A DNA stretch of 64,000 nucleotides from JAFDBW01 sp963825575 (lineage in GTDB: Bacteria; Desulfobacterota; Desulfuromonadia; Desulfuromonadales; BM103), in assembly GCA_963825575.1 (NCBI GenBank), contig CAWGUB010000022.1:1-64000 (forward strand), read 5' to 3'. Below the pieces are notes generated by a model that worked only from the letters and a program-made list of their open reading frames with translations, had not been told where the DNA came from and ran no database searches. The stretch's first letter is position 1; the number at the start of each line of letters is the position of its first letter. Made by a program: the position numbers and the translations under genes. This document shows positions 50,087 to 57,903 of the stretch, one piece after another.

Positions 50087-51367
50087 ATGGGACAGACGAC
50101 AGCAGAAAAAATATTCGCCGCGCATTTGCGCGATGAGCCTTTCCAGGGGACCAAAGTCCTTGATCTCGATCGGGTCCTCTGCCACGAGATTACCACTCCG
50201 GTTGCTATCGCCGATCTTGAATGGCGGGGCAAGGACCGGGTTTTTGATTCGTCCAAGATCAAGGCGGTTATTGATCACGTAACTCCGGCCAAGGACAGCA
50301 AGACTGCTCTTCAGGCCAAAATCCTGCGCGACTGGGCTCGCCGCCATGAGATCAAGGACTTCTTTGATGTCGGGCGCAATGGCGTCTGCCATGCGATCTT
50401 TCCGGAGAAAGGCTACATCCGCCCAGGCTTCACCGCCATTATGGGAGATTCTCACACCTGCACGCATGGCGCGTTCGGGGCTTTCGCCGCCGGTGTCGGG
50501 ACCACCGATCTTGAAGTCGGCATTCTGAAAGGCGTCTGCGCCTTCCGTGAACCTAAAACGATTCGGGTAAATTTGACCGGAAAGCTTGCTGACGGTGTTT
50601 ATGCCAAGGATGTGATCCTCTTCGTCATAGGTCAACTTGGTGTCAACGGCGCCACGGACCGGGTCATCGAATTCCATGGGCCGGTTGTTGAGGCAATGAG
50701 TATGGATGCGCGTATGACCCTGTGCAACATGGCTATCGAGGCCGGTGGGACCTGCGGCATCTGCCAGCCTGACATGGTCACGGTAGAATACCTTTGGCCC
50801 TTCATTGAAGGCGATTATGCGAACCAGGCGGAAGCCCTCGCAGATTTCCAGAAATGGGTTGCCGATAGCGACGCTGATTATGACAGGATACTGGATTTTG
50901 AGGTCTCCGCGCTCGAACCACAGGTGACTTATGGTTTCAAGCCCGACTGTGTTAAGTCTGCCAAGGAGATGGCTGGGGAAAAGGTTGACCAGGTTTATAT
51001 CGGGACCTGCACCAACGGCCGGATCGAAGACCTTCGTCAGGCGGCGGAAATCCTGAAAGGGCGGACGGTCGCCGATTCGGTGCGCGGCATTGTTTCTCCC
51101 GCCACACCGAAAATCTTTCAGCAGGCTCTGGCTGAAGGGCTCATCCAGATTTTTATGGATTCAGGATTCTGTGTCACCAACCCGACCTGCGGTGCCTGCC
51201 TTGGCATGAGTAATGGTGTCCTGGCGGAAGGCGAGGTCTGCGCCGCGACCAGTAACCGAAACTTCAACGGTCGTATGGGCAAGGGTGGGATGGTCCACCT
51301 GATGAGCCCGGCGACCGCTGCCGCCACTGCAATTACTGGTGTTATCACCGACGCGAGAGATCTTTAA
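50087..51367 (+). CDS. leuC: 3-isopropylmalate dehydratase, large subunit
   Basis: A 426-residue [4Fe-4S] hydro-lyase of the aconitase family; with LeuD it isomerises 2- to 3-isopropylmalate. GDSHTCTHGAFGAFAAGVGTTD is the aconitase signature 1. Cluster cysteines lie in IGTCTNGRIEDL and NPTCGACLGMSNG. It is the about-420-residue class, found in anaerobes and archaea, rather than the 466-residue enteric form. ACGAGGAG precedes the ATG. leuD follows after 34 bases. Confidence 0.96.
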   Translation: MGQTTAEKIFAAHLRDEPFQGTKVLDLDRVLCHEITTPVAIADLEWRGKDRVFDSSKIKAVIDHVTPAKDSKTALQAKILRDWARRHEIKDFFDVGRNGVCHAIFPEKGYIRPGFTAIMGDSHTCTHGAFGAFAAGVGTTDLEVGILKGVCAFREPKTIRVNLTGKLADGVYAKDVILFVIGQLGVNGATDRVIEFHGPVVEAMSMDARMTLCNMAIEAGGTCGICQPDMVTVEYLWPFIEGDYANQAEALADFQKWVADSDADYDRILDFEVSALEPQVTYGFKPDCVKSAKEMAGEKVDQVYIGTCTNGRIEDLRQAAEILKGRTVADSVRGIVSPATPKIFQQALAEGLIQIFMDSGFCVTNPTCGACLGMSNGVLAEGEVCAATSNRNFNGRMGKGGMVHLMSPATAAATAITGVITDARDL

Positions 51368-51401
51368 TTTTGCTGATCGCTTTACTTAAGGAGCCTGAAT
51401 A

Positions 51402-51935
51402 ATGAAGAAGACATTCGGTGGCCCGACGATTTTTCTCGATCGTGCCGATATCAATACCGACGAGATCATTCCAGCCAAGTACCTCACCGAAGTGACCAAG
51501 GAAGCTCTCAAGCCCTACTGTCTGGAGGACCTCAAACTGGAGGGTTTCGACCCTAAGGGCGAGAAGCTTGCCAGATCCAGAGTCGTTGTCACCAGGGAAA
51601 ACTTCGGTTGTGGTTCCTCACGTGAGCACGCTCCTTGGGTCTTCGAGGTCAACGGGATTCATACCGTTATTGCAGAGAGCTATGCCCGCATTTTTCGCCA
51701 GAACATGTTCAACTGCGGGATGCTGGCTGTCGAGCTGCCGAAAGAGCAGGTTGACAAGTTGTTTGCCCTCGAGCAGGGCAGTGGTGAGGTTGATATTGCA
51801 ATCAACCTTGCTGAGCAAAAGATTGTTGCCCGTGGCAAGGATCGCGAAGAAAGCTGCAGTTTCGAAATCAGCCAATTCGACAAAGCCTTGGTTGAAGCCG
51901 GTGGCTGGGTTGAGTATGCTGACGCGCGTTACTGA
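51402..51935 (+). CDS. leuD: 3-isopropylmalate dehydratase, small subunit
   Basis: A 177-residue swivel domain of the dehydratase. FLDRADINTDEIIPAKYLTE and RENFGCGSSREHAPWVF (active-site loop) are diagnostic, with SYARIFRQNMFNCGMLAVEL. It is preceded by AAGGAGCC. In related operons leuB usually follows leuC-leuD; here the operon stops and a gene-free AT-rich stretch follows. Confidence 0.97.
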   Translation: MKKTFGGPTIFLDRADINTDEIIPAKYLTEVTKEALKPYCLEDLKLEGFDPKGEKLARSRVVVTRENFGCGSSREHAPWVFEVNGIHTVIAESYARIFRQNMFNCGMLAVELPKEQVDKLFALEQGSGEVDIAINLAEQKIVARGKDREESCSFEISQFDKALVEAGGWVEYADARY

Positions 51936-52018
51936 TTTTGCGCGTAAAAAATATCTCTTTTCAGTTATTGAGTTATAGGATTTACGTATGACACAAATTC
52001 CATTTCATTTTCTTGCCG

Positions 52019-52049
52019 CCTGTGGGAATAACCACAGGCTGCTTTTTTT
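52019..52049 (+). terminator. Terminator after leuC-leuD
   Basis: CCTGTGG / CCACAGG (52019-52025 and 52032-52038), then CTGC and seven T residues. Confidence 0.85.
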
Positions 52050-52306
52050 CTGGTGATTGGTTGCACAATAAAAGATGTTTTTTCCAAATAGGTGCAAGTT
52101 CATATCTAGTATATGACGTTAGAATTTTTAATAGAAACTAGTCAAACAATTTTCGCATGCGAAGCTTTTGCCAAACGAGTTCAACTAATGCTTGCTTGCC
52201 GTCGATCTGTCGATTTGCAGTCAATCCATTTGACACGGTGCTGGCGTAGCCGACGACTGGTTTGGGTCTGCAGAGAGCGTTACTGATGAATATACGTACA
52301 AGATTA

Positions 52307-52340
52307 ACAAGGGCTGGCCTTCTACAAAACCGGCCCTTGT
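52307..52340. repeat. Inverted repeat in the AT-rich interval
   Basis: ACAAGGGCTGG (52307-52317) pairs with CCGGCCCTTGT (52330-52340), 12-base loop, one G-U pair. The flanks are not T-rich on the plus strand, so a terminator role is doubtful. Confidence 0.55.
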
Positions 52341-52377
52341 CAATTATAATCCGTCATTTTCGCGTATAGTAGCTTTT

Positions 52378-52393
52378 TGGCACGCTTGTTGTA
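52378..52393 (+). promoter_or_regulatory. Sigma54-like promoter element (imperfect)
   Basis: TGGCACG (52378-52384), four bases and TTGTA (52389-52393) have the -24/-12 spacing. The -12 element has GT where GC is nearly invariant, so activity is doubtful. It lies about 240 bases before the pseudopilin gene, and rpoN is in this window. Confidence 0.3.
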
Positions 52394-52635
52394 TCAAGTA
52401 TTTTCTGTGATTCTAATTGTCTGATAAAAAGTTATGTGGTATTACACACAACCTAGTAATCACGGTGTTTTGGGGTATCTCATTAGGCGTTATGAGCCGC
52501 AAATTTTACCCAAATGAACAAAATTTGGCACATTCACACCGGACATTGTCTCGTGTATGTGGTTAGCATGATGTAAGGAAAAGAAGCATTTATTCTCTTC
52601 GAAATTATCATCCAGAGATAAGTGAGAGAACTATT

Positions 52636-53163
52636 ATGAAAATGATTGATTGGGGTGGAGCCAGATACAAACCAGAATCCTCCAGAGTTCGGGGAGAGAT
52701 GAGATCAGAGCTCAAGCAACTGAATTCCCAAGCTGCTTTTACTATGATCGAGTTGCTAGTGGTCATGGCCATCCTTGGGATAGTGGCTGTGACGGCCGTT
52801 CCCCTGTACTCAAGAATGCTTGAGAATGTCAGAGTTTCCCGTGTGGTTTCTGAAATCCGTGCGATAGAGAAAAGTGTCTTTGCCAGTGCCGCGGAGAATC
52901 AATCTTACCCTGCCTCACTGAATGTCATCAACTTGGACTCCTGGAAGGACCCTTGGGACAACTCTTACGAGTATGTGAATATAGACAGCGGTGGGGCGCC
53001 GAGACAGGACTTTTTCACTTTTCCCTTGAATAAGCATTTTGATATTTACAGCCGTGGGCCTGACGGTCTGACTACACAGCTTATTTCCGATGCTGAGGGG
53101 TTGGACGATATTGTTCTTGCCAGGGACGGTGGTTGGGTTGGAAGCGGTAAAGATTTTAATTAG
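52636..53163 (+). CDS. Type II secretion GspG-like pseudopilin
   Basis: A 175-residue prepilin. AAFTMIELLVVMAILGIVAVTAVP is the class III signal: cleavage would be after A34, with F as residue 1 and Glu at position 5. Ala replaces the usual Gly at -1. The C-terminal domain (DPWDNSYEYVN and HFDIYSRGPDG) resembles the GspG major-pseudopilin fold with its calcium-site loop. ATG 52636 gives a 34-residue leader; ATG 52699, after GGGGAG, gives a 13-residue one. No other gsp or pil genes are adjacent, so the machinery must be elsewhere. Confidence 0.82.
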   Translation: MKMIDWGGARYKPESSRVRGEMRSELKQLNSQAAFTMIELLVVMAILGIVAVTAVPLYSRMLENVRVSRVVSEIRAIEKSVFASAAENQSYPASLNVINLDSWKDPWDNSYEYVNIDSGGAPRQDFFTFPLNKHFDIYSRGPDGLTTQLISDAEGLDDIVLARDGGWVGSGKDFN

Positions 53164-53237
53164 TGCTGGTGTTGTACGACTCCTTTCCGGGATGTTCGTC
53201 GGGTTCTTTAATAGGTCATTTTAGAGGTGGTCAATAA

Positions 53238-54200
53238 ATGAAGTGCTTATGTCCTAAGTGTGAGGCGACAATTGATACGAATCATCTTGATGTCTCTACG
53301 AGCGGTATTTCTCTGCGCTGTCCTGAATGCAGTGATAAATACTGGGCAATAAGAGAAAATTTCTCTCTGAGGGCCTACAAAAAGCCAGGTCGGATCTATT
53401 GCTTCGATTGTGGCCAGGAACTGGGTATTGAAAATATCTGCTTGAGCTGCGCAAGCCAGTGTCCTGATTATTGTATCGTACAGGCAACCAAGCCTGTTGC
53501 CCGGAAACAGAAGAGGGATGGTTTCAAGTTCAGCTTGGTGCGCGGGACAAAAGGTTCCAAACCAAAACCTTCCAAGTCAAAAGCTTCTGCCGATTATAAA
53601 CCTTCCCTTGTAGTTGAGAAGGGGGCTGCGGCCGATGAGAAAGCTGGTTCCCGCTGGTTGATCTATGCTGCCATTTCCGTTCTGGTCCTCATCCTGGCCG
53701 GTGCTACGGGTAAAACTTATATGGAGTATAAGGCGGATAAACAATACTCCAAGGCGTTCATCACCGCCCTGTACGGGGTGAAGGGAGGAACAGATGCGTG
53801 CCTGGGCACGGTTGACGACCTGACTGCCAAGTGGGAGAGAGAAACGGGAGGAGGCGTCGGCATCATTCCGCGTGTGGCTAATAAGGACTTGGAAAGATTG
53901 GGAAAAATCAAGGATCGGGTGGATCAGTCTGTTGGAGCTTTGGGCGAGACCTCAGAGAAATTTACCGAAGCAAAGGCAAACCTTGGTAAGCTTCACAACG
54001 TCTATGGAAAAATATATGAATTGGCCCTCTCGACACCAGGGACTCTCGATGCGTTCAAAACGTCAAGGAGTAAACTTGAAAGCGATTTTTTCAAGTCAGC
54101 CGGTGAACTTAAAAAGTCCATGCCGGGGGTGATGCTAGATGAACTAGAGGTCGCAATTATCAAGTACAATAATCTGGAGTTTATGATTCAATCCAAGTGA
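53238..54200 (+). CDS. Zinc-ribbon single-pass membrane protein, unknown function
   Basis: A 320-residue protein. The first 80 residues have eleven cysteines in knuckle-like pairs: C5/C8, C28/C31, C55/C58, C68/C71 and C75/C79, probably two or three zinc sites. A basic Lys/Ser-rich linker follows (about 85-120), then one membrane helix (about 139-157) and a 160-residue, mostly helical C-terminal domain that would face the periplasm. GAGGTGG precedes the ATG. It lies 74 bases after the pseudopilin gene, so they may share an mRNA. I do not recognise the C-terminal domain. Confidence 0.75.
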   Translation: MKCLCPKCEATIDTNHLDVSTSGISLRCPECSDKYWAIRENFSLRAYKKPGRIYCFDCGQELGIENICLSCASQCPDYCIVQATKPVARKQKRDGFKFSLVRGTKGSKPKPSKSKASADYKPSLVVEKGAAADEKAGSRWLIYAAISVLVLILAGATGKTYMEYKADKQYSKAFITALYGVKGGTDACLGTVDDLTAKWERETGGGVGIIPRVANKDLERLGKIKDRVDQSVGALGETSEKFTEAKANLGKLHNVYGKIYELALSTPGTLDAFKTSRSKLESDFFKSAGELKKSMPGVMLDELEVAIIKYNNLEFMIQSK

Positions 54201-54284
54201 GCGGTTCGGATAGGCCCCCGCCCCGTTTGTTGTAGAAATGACAATTTTATCAGCAAGCTCCATTGAATTGCTGACAGATCACTA

Positions 54285-54325
54285 GAAGAGGCGCACGCCA
54301 TGGCATGCGCCTCTTCATCTTTGCT
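54285..54325 (+). terminator. Terminator after the zinc-ribbon protein gene
   Basis: GAAGAGGCGCA / TGCGCCTCTTC (11 bp; 54285-54295 and 54306-54316) followed by ATCTTTGCTCT, a modest T-rich tail. Confidence 0.65.
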
Positions 54326-54340
54326 CTCATGGCTTGACTT

Positions 54341-54377
54341 TTACATGCGCGAATGTTACAAGCGCGAGGCTTTTACA
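54341..54377 (+). repeat. Short direct repeats upstream of ndk
   Basis: TTACATGCGCGA (54341-54352) and TTACAAGCGCGA (54356-54367), with a partial third copy TTTACA (54372-54377). The period is about 15 bases. They lie where the ndk promoter should be. Confidence 0.55.
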
Positions 54378-54402
54378 AATTATAAAAATTCTGGAGGATA
54401 GC

Positions 54403-54816
54403 ATGGAACAGACTTTCGCAATCATCAAACCCGATGCCTTTGCAGCCGGGAACGCCGGTAAGATCCTGGCCCGTATTTATGCTGAAGGATTCAAGGTCGC
54501 CGGCATCAAGAAACTTTATATGAGCAAGGTTGAGGCAGAAGGTTTCTACTACGTGCACAAGGAGCGTCCTTTCTTCGGTGAACTGACCGATTTCATGAGC
54601 AGCGGTCCTTGCATTGTCATGGTCCTCGAAGCCGAAGGTGCCATCAAGAAGTGGCGAGACCTGATGGGTGCGACCAACCCGGCTGAGGCCGAGGCAGGGA
54701 CTCTGCGCAAAGAATTCGGTTCCAGTATCGGTGAGAACGCTACACATGGCTCCGATGCCCCGGAAACGGCGGCTTTCGAGATCCCTTATTTTTTCTCTGG
54801 TCTGGAACTCCTTTAA
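54403..54816 (+). CDS. ndk: Nucleoside diphosphate kinase
   Basis: A 137-residue enzyme that balances nucleoside triphosphates. QTFAIIKPDAF at the start and the active-site histidine in NATHGSDAPETAAFEI are diagnostic. The ATG at 54403 has CTGGAGG eight bases ahead; the longer frame from 54334 is not supported. The order ndk-rlmN-...-pilF-rodZ resembles the gammaproteobacterial one, with extra genes inserted here. A strong terminator follows. Confidence 0.98.
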   Translation: MEQTFAIIKPDAFAAGNAGKILARIYAEGFKVAGIKKLYMSKVEAEGFYYVHKERPFFGELTDFMSSGPCIVMVLEAEGAIKKWRDLMGATNPAEAEAGTLRKEFGSSIGENATHGSDAPETAAFEIPYFFSGLELL

Positions 54817-54846
54817 AGGAATTCATCGAGGAAAAACTTGAGTCAC

Positions 54847-54884
54847 AAAAGGCCCTTCGGTACAATCCGAAGGGCCTTTTTCTT
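54847..54884 (+). terminator. Terminator after ndk
   Basis: AAGGCCCTTCGG / CCGAAGGGCCTT, 12 bp with a six-base loop, then TTTCTT. Confidence 0.92.
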
Positions 54885-54931
54885 GCGACAAGGCCGCTTT
54901 ATGGACGGCAGTCTTCTAAGAGAAGAACCAA

Positions 54932-55969
54932 ATGACGATATCTGCAAAAGTTGACCTGAAAAATCTGAGCCCTGTTGCGCTTGTAGAATTTCTTGCAGGC
55001 ATGGGCAAGGAGAAATTTCGTGCCGTGCAGTTGATGCGCTGGGTTTACCAACGCGGGGTGTCTGAATTTACGGATATGACCGATCTGTCCAAATCGTTTC
55101 GTGACGAGCTGGTTCAGAGGGCTTATATTTCAAAGTTCATTCCGGACACCGTAGAGGTCAGTTCCGACGGTACCCGGAAGTTTCTTTTCCGTCTGGATGA
55201 CGGTAAAAGCATCGAAACCGTGCTCATCCCGATGGAGGGGGGGCGCAACACCCTCTGTATTTCAACCCAGGTTGGCTGTGCCATGCAATGCTCTTTTTGT
55301 CTGACCGGAACCTTCGGCCTGGAGCGCAATCTTACCGCTGCCGAAATCGTCAACCAGGTCTGTGCCGTGCGCGAACAACACTCCGTAGATAATATTGTCC
55401 TGATGGGGATGGGAGAGCCGTTGCATAACCTGGACAATGTCGTTGACGCCCTGCAGATACTTTACGCCCCGACCGGTTTTGATTACGGGCCGCGCAAGGT
55501 AACCTTGTCGACCTCGGGGCTGGTGCCGGAGATGAGCGAACTCGGTCAACGTATCAAGGTCAACCTGGCGGTTTCCCTTAACGCAACGACTGATGAAGTG
55601 CGCAATGAACTGATGCCTGTCAACCGCCGATACCCCTTGCGGGAGTTGATGGAAGCCTGTCGAAAATTCCCTTTGGCCCCGCGGCAGCGGATCACATTTG
55701 AATATATACTGATCCAGGGTATCAACGATAGTCAGGCCGATGCCCGACGTCTGGTCAAGCTGCTGCACGGAATCAAGGCCAAGGTCAACCTTATCCCTTT
55801 CAACGAGTACTCCGGTTCGGATTACAGGCGGCCGAGCGACGCTGACATGCGCGCTTTTCAGACCTATCTGCTGGATCGGCAGATTGTTGCAGTGCGCAGG
55901 GCCGGCAAGGGGCAGGATATCTCCGCTGCATGCGGGCAGTTGAAGGGGAGGATGGAAGATAAGCAGTAA
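54932..55969 (+). CDS. rlmN: Dual-specificity 23S rRNA/tRNA methyltransferase RlmN
   Basis: A 345-residue radical SAM enzyme that methylates C2 of A2503 in 23S rRNA and A37 in tRNA. The iron-sulfur motif is CAMQCSFC (Cx3Cx2C). The C-terminal resolving cysteine is in GQDISAACGQL, as in E. coli RlmN, and the methyl-carrying Cys precedes it. GMGEPLHNLDNV is the SAM-binding GGE-like motif. A Cfr-type variant is unlikely given the standard neighbourhood. Confidence 0.97.
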   Translation: MTISAKVDLKNLSPVALVEFLAGMGKEKFRAVQLMRWVYQRGVSEFTDMTDLSKSFRDELVQRAYISKFIPDTVEVSSDGTRKFLFRLDDGKSIETVLIPMEGGRNTLCISTQVGCAMQCSFCLTGTFGLERNLTAAEIVNQVCAVREQHSVDNIVLMGMGEPLHNLDNVVDALQILYAPTGFDYGPRKVTLSTSGLVPEMSELGQRIKVNLAVSLNATTDEVRNELMPVNRRYPLRELMEACRKFPLAPRQRITFEYILIQGINDSQADARRLVKLLHGIKAKVNLIPFNEYSGSDYRRPSDADMRAFQTYLLDRQIVAVRRAGKGQDISAACGQLKGRMEDKQ

Positions 55970-56026
55970 ATCTTTAGGCTGTGACCTTGTAAAGTCATGG
56001 CATCAATATTATTGGAGGATCAAGCT

Positions 56027-56893
56027 ATGGAACAGATGACAATTGGCGTGATTGGCGGCAGTGGCCTGTATGAAATTGAAGGTCTCACGGATATTGGGGA
56101 GGTCAGTCTCGATACGCCTTTTGGTGACCCCAGCGATGTATTTATCACTGGAATGCTGGATGGTGTCAAGATGGTTTTCCTGCCGCGACATGGGCGTGGC
56201 CATCGCTATCTCCCTTCTGAAGTGCCTTACCGGGCCAACATTTACGGTATGAAAATGCTTGGAGTCCAAAGAATTATCTCAGTCTCAGCAGTTGGCAGTA
56301 TGAAAGAAGAAATTGTCCCGGGACACATTGTCATCCCAGACCAATTTTTTGATCGGACCCATGGAAAAAGGGCTTCAACTTTCTTCGGCCAGGGTGTCAC
56401 AGGTCATGTCCAGTTTGCTGACCCGGTTTGCCCGGAACTTGTCGAAGCCCTTTCCGAAGCCGGCCAGCGCGCAGGGGCAACTGTACATAAGGGCGGCACC
56501 TACATCTGCATCGAAGGGCCGAATTTCTCGACACGGGCCGAATCAACAATCTATCGCAGCTGGGGAGTCGATATCATCGGCATGACCAATATCCCGGAAG
56601 CTCGTCTGGCACGTGAGGCGGAGATCTGCTACGGCACGGTTGCGTTGGCAACGGATTACGACTGCTGGCACGATGGTCATGATGATGTCACGGTAGAGGC
56701 TGTACTGGAGATCATCCGCCAGAATGTCGCCATGGCGCGCAACATTATCAAACATGCTGCAAAGGCTCTTTCGGCAAGACCTCAGTGCGGGTGTGGTGAG
56801 TCACTGAAGTATGCAATCATGACAGATCGTACTTTGATCCCCGAACAGACCCGCAGAAACCTGGAATCGATTTTGGGAAAATATCTGGACTAG
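56027..56893 (+). CDS. mtnP: S-methyl-5'-thioadenosine phosphorylase
   Basis: A 288-residue trimeric PNP-superfamily enzyme that cleaves methylthioadenosine to adenine and methylthioribose 1-phosphate. IGVIGGSGLYEIEGL, LPRHGRGHRYLPSEVPYRAN and EGPNFSTRAES are MTAP signatures. MTNIPEARLAREAEICY is the ribose/base pocket. The ATG at 56027 has GGAGG eight bases ahead; 55997 lacks one. A PfkB kinase follows and may act on a related sugar or nucleoside. Confidence 0.93.
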   Translation: MEQMTIGVIGGSGLYEIEGLTDIGEVSLDTPFGDPSDVFITGMLDGVKMVFLPRHGRGHRYLPSEVPYRANIYGMKMLGVQRIISVSAVGSMKEEIVPGHIVIPDQFFDRTHGKRASTFFGQGVTGHVQFADPVCPELVEALSEAGQRAGATVHKGGTYICIEGPNFSTRAESTIYRSWGVDIIGMTNIPEARLAREAEICYGTVALATDYDCWHDGHDDVTVEAVLEIIRQNVAMARNIIKHAAKALSARPQCGCGESLKYAIMTDRTLIPEQTRRNLESILGKYLD

Positions 56894-56971
56894 ATCGACA
56901 GTATGATTGCTAAAAAGCTGTAGATTTGCTCTAATGATCAATTGCTGTTATTCCAGACAAAAAGGACCTTT

Positions 56972-57880
56972 ATGGATATCCTGGTAGTCGGGTCTGTTGC
57001 TTTCGATAGCATAGAGACACCATTCGGTAAGGGAGATGACGTCCTGGGCGGATCCGCGACCTATTTCTCAACCTCGGCGAGTTTTTTCACCGGCGTCCAG
57101 CTGGTTGCCGTGGTCGGTGAGGATTTCCCCGATGAACCGCGACAGTTCCTTTCGTCACGTGGCGTTGACTTGGCTGGCCTCCAGACTCTGCCAGGACAGA
57201 CCTTCCGCTGGAAGGGTCGTTACAGCTACGATCTCAATGAAGCACATACACTGGAGACACATCTGAACGTCTTTGAAACGTTCCATCCGCAACTCCCGGA
57301 ACTCTATCGTCAGGCTGAATACGTTTTCCTGGCCAACATAGACCCCGAGCTTCAGCTGGAGGTCCTGCAGCAGGTCGAAAAGCCAAAATTAATCGCCTGC
57401 GATACAATGAACTTCTGGATAGAGTGTAAGCGTGATGCTTTGGTGAACACCCTGGGGCACGTCGATATCCTGGTCATTAACGAATCTGAAGTCCGCCAAC
57501 TTGCTGAAGAAGCCAACCTCGTTAAGGCTTCAAAGCAGGTTCTGGCCATGGGCCCGAAGACCCTGGTTGTGAAGCGCGGTGAATACGGCGTCCTGGTATT
57601 TAATGAGCACTCGATCTTTTCCGCCCCGGCATATCCTCTGGAAGAGGTCTTCGATCCAACCGGCGCTGGAGATACTTTTGCGGGCGGTTTTATGGGATAC
57701 CTGGCTGCGACCAACAACTTAAGTGATGAAACGATACGCAAAGCGACTGTCTTCGGTAGTGTCATGGCGTCATTCACTGTAGAGGATTTCAGTCTCAACC
57801 GGTTGCGAAAGTTGGACTGGACAGAGATCGAAGGTCGCTTCCGACACTTTCAGGCACTGACTGTTTTTGAAGGTTTGTAA
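56972..57880 (+). CDS. PfkB-family carbohydrate/nucleoside kinase
   Basis: A 302-residue ribokinase-fold kinase. MDILVVGSVAFDSIETPFG is the N-terminal strand, LGGSATYFSTSASFF carries the first PfkB signature and DPTGAGDTFAGGFMGY has the catalytic Asp. AAAGGACC precedes the ATG. Bacterial members of this subgroup are often labelled sugar or adenosine kinases. Proximity to mtnP hints at nucleoside-ribose salvage, but the substrate is not determined. Confidence 0.85.
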   Translation: MDILVVGSVAFDSIETPFGKGDDVLGGSATYFSTSASFFTGVQLVAVVGEDFPDEPRQFLSSRGVDLAGLQTLPGQTFRWKGRYSYDLNEAHTLETHLNVFETFHPQLPELYRQAEYVFLANIDPELQLEVLQQVEKPKLIACDTMNFWIECKRDALVNTLGHVDILVINESEVRQLAEEANLVKASKQVLAMGPKTLVVKRGEYGVLVFNEHSIFSAPAYPLEEVFDPTGAGDTFAGGFMGYLAATNNLSDETIRKATVFGSVMASFTVEDFSLNRLRKLDWTEIEGRFRHFQALTVFEGL

Positions 57881-57903
57881 GCAGGCAACAGAGGGGAGGC
57901 GTT

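Larger units (their letters stand above)
51936..52635. other. AT-rich interval without genes, downstream of leuD
   Basis: About 700 bases with no frame of 60 codons on either strand and clearly more A+T than the flanks. It holds a terminator (52019-52049), an inverted repeat (52307-52340) and a sigma54-like element (52378-52393). A 22-codon frame from ATG 51988 runs over the terminator and is probably chance. I see no transposase remnant, tRNA or long direct repeats. It looks like an inserted or decayed segment. Confidence 0.6.

Noticed and set aside
51988..52056. A 22-codon frame after leuD
   Set aside because: It runs through the terminator hairpin and its T-run, so most of its codons are dictated by that structure. 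It could instead mark the truncated start of a lost downstream gene.
52490..52510. TTAGGCGTTATGAGC resembling part of an integron attC site
   Set aside because: No matching left-hand GCCTAA-type arm, no integrase and no cassette array; similarity is a few bases only.
52527..52545. A second TTGGCAC resembling a sigma54 -24 element
   Set aside because: There is no TTGC-like -12 element at the required spacing.
51936..52635. Cyclic-di-GMP (GEMM) riboswitch before the pseudopilin gene
   Set aside because: Such riboswitches are common before pilin-like genes in this group, but the conserved core and GNRA-receptor elements were not seen.
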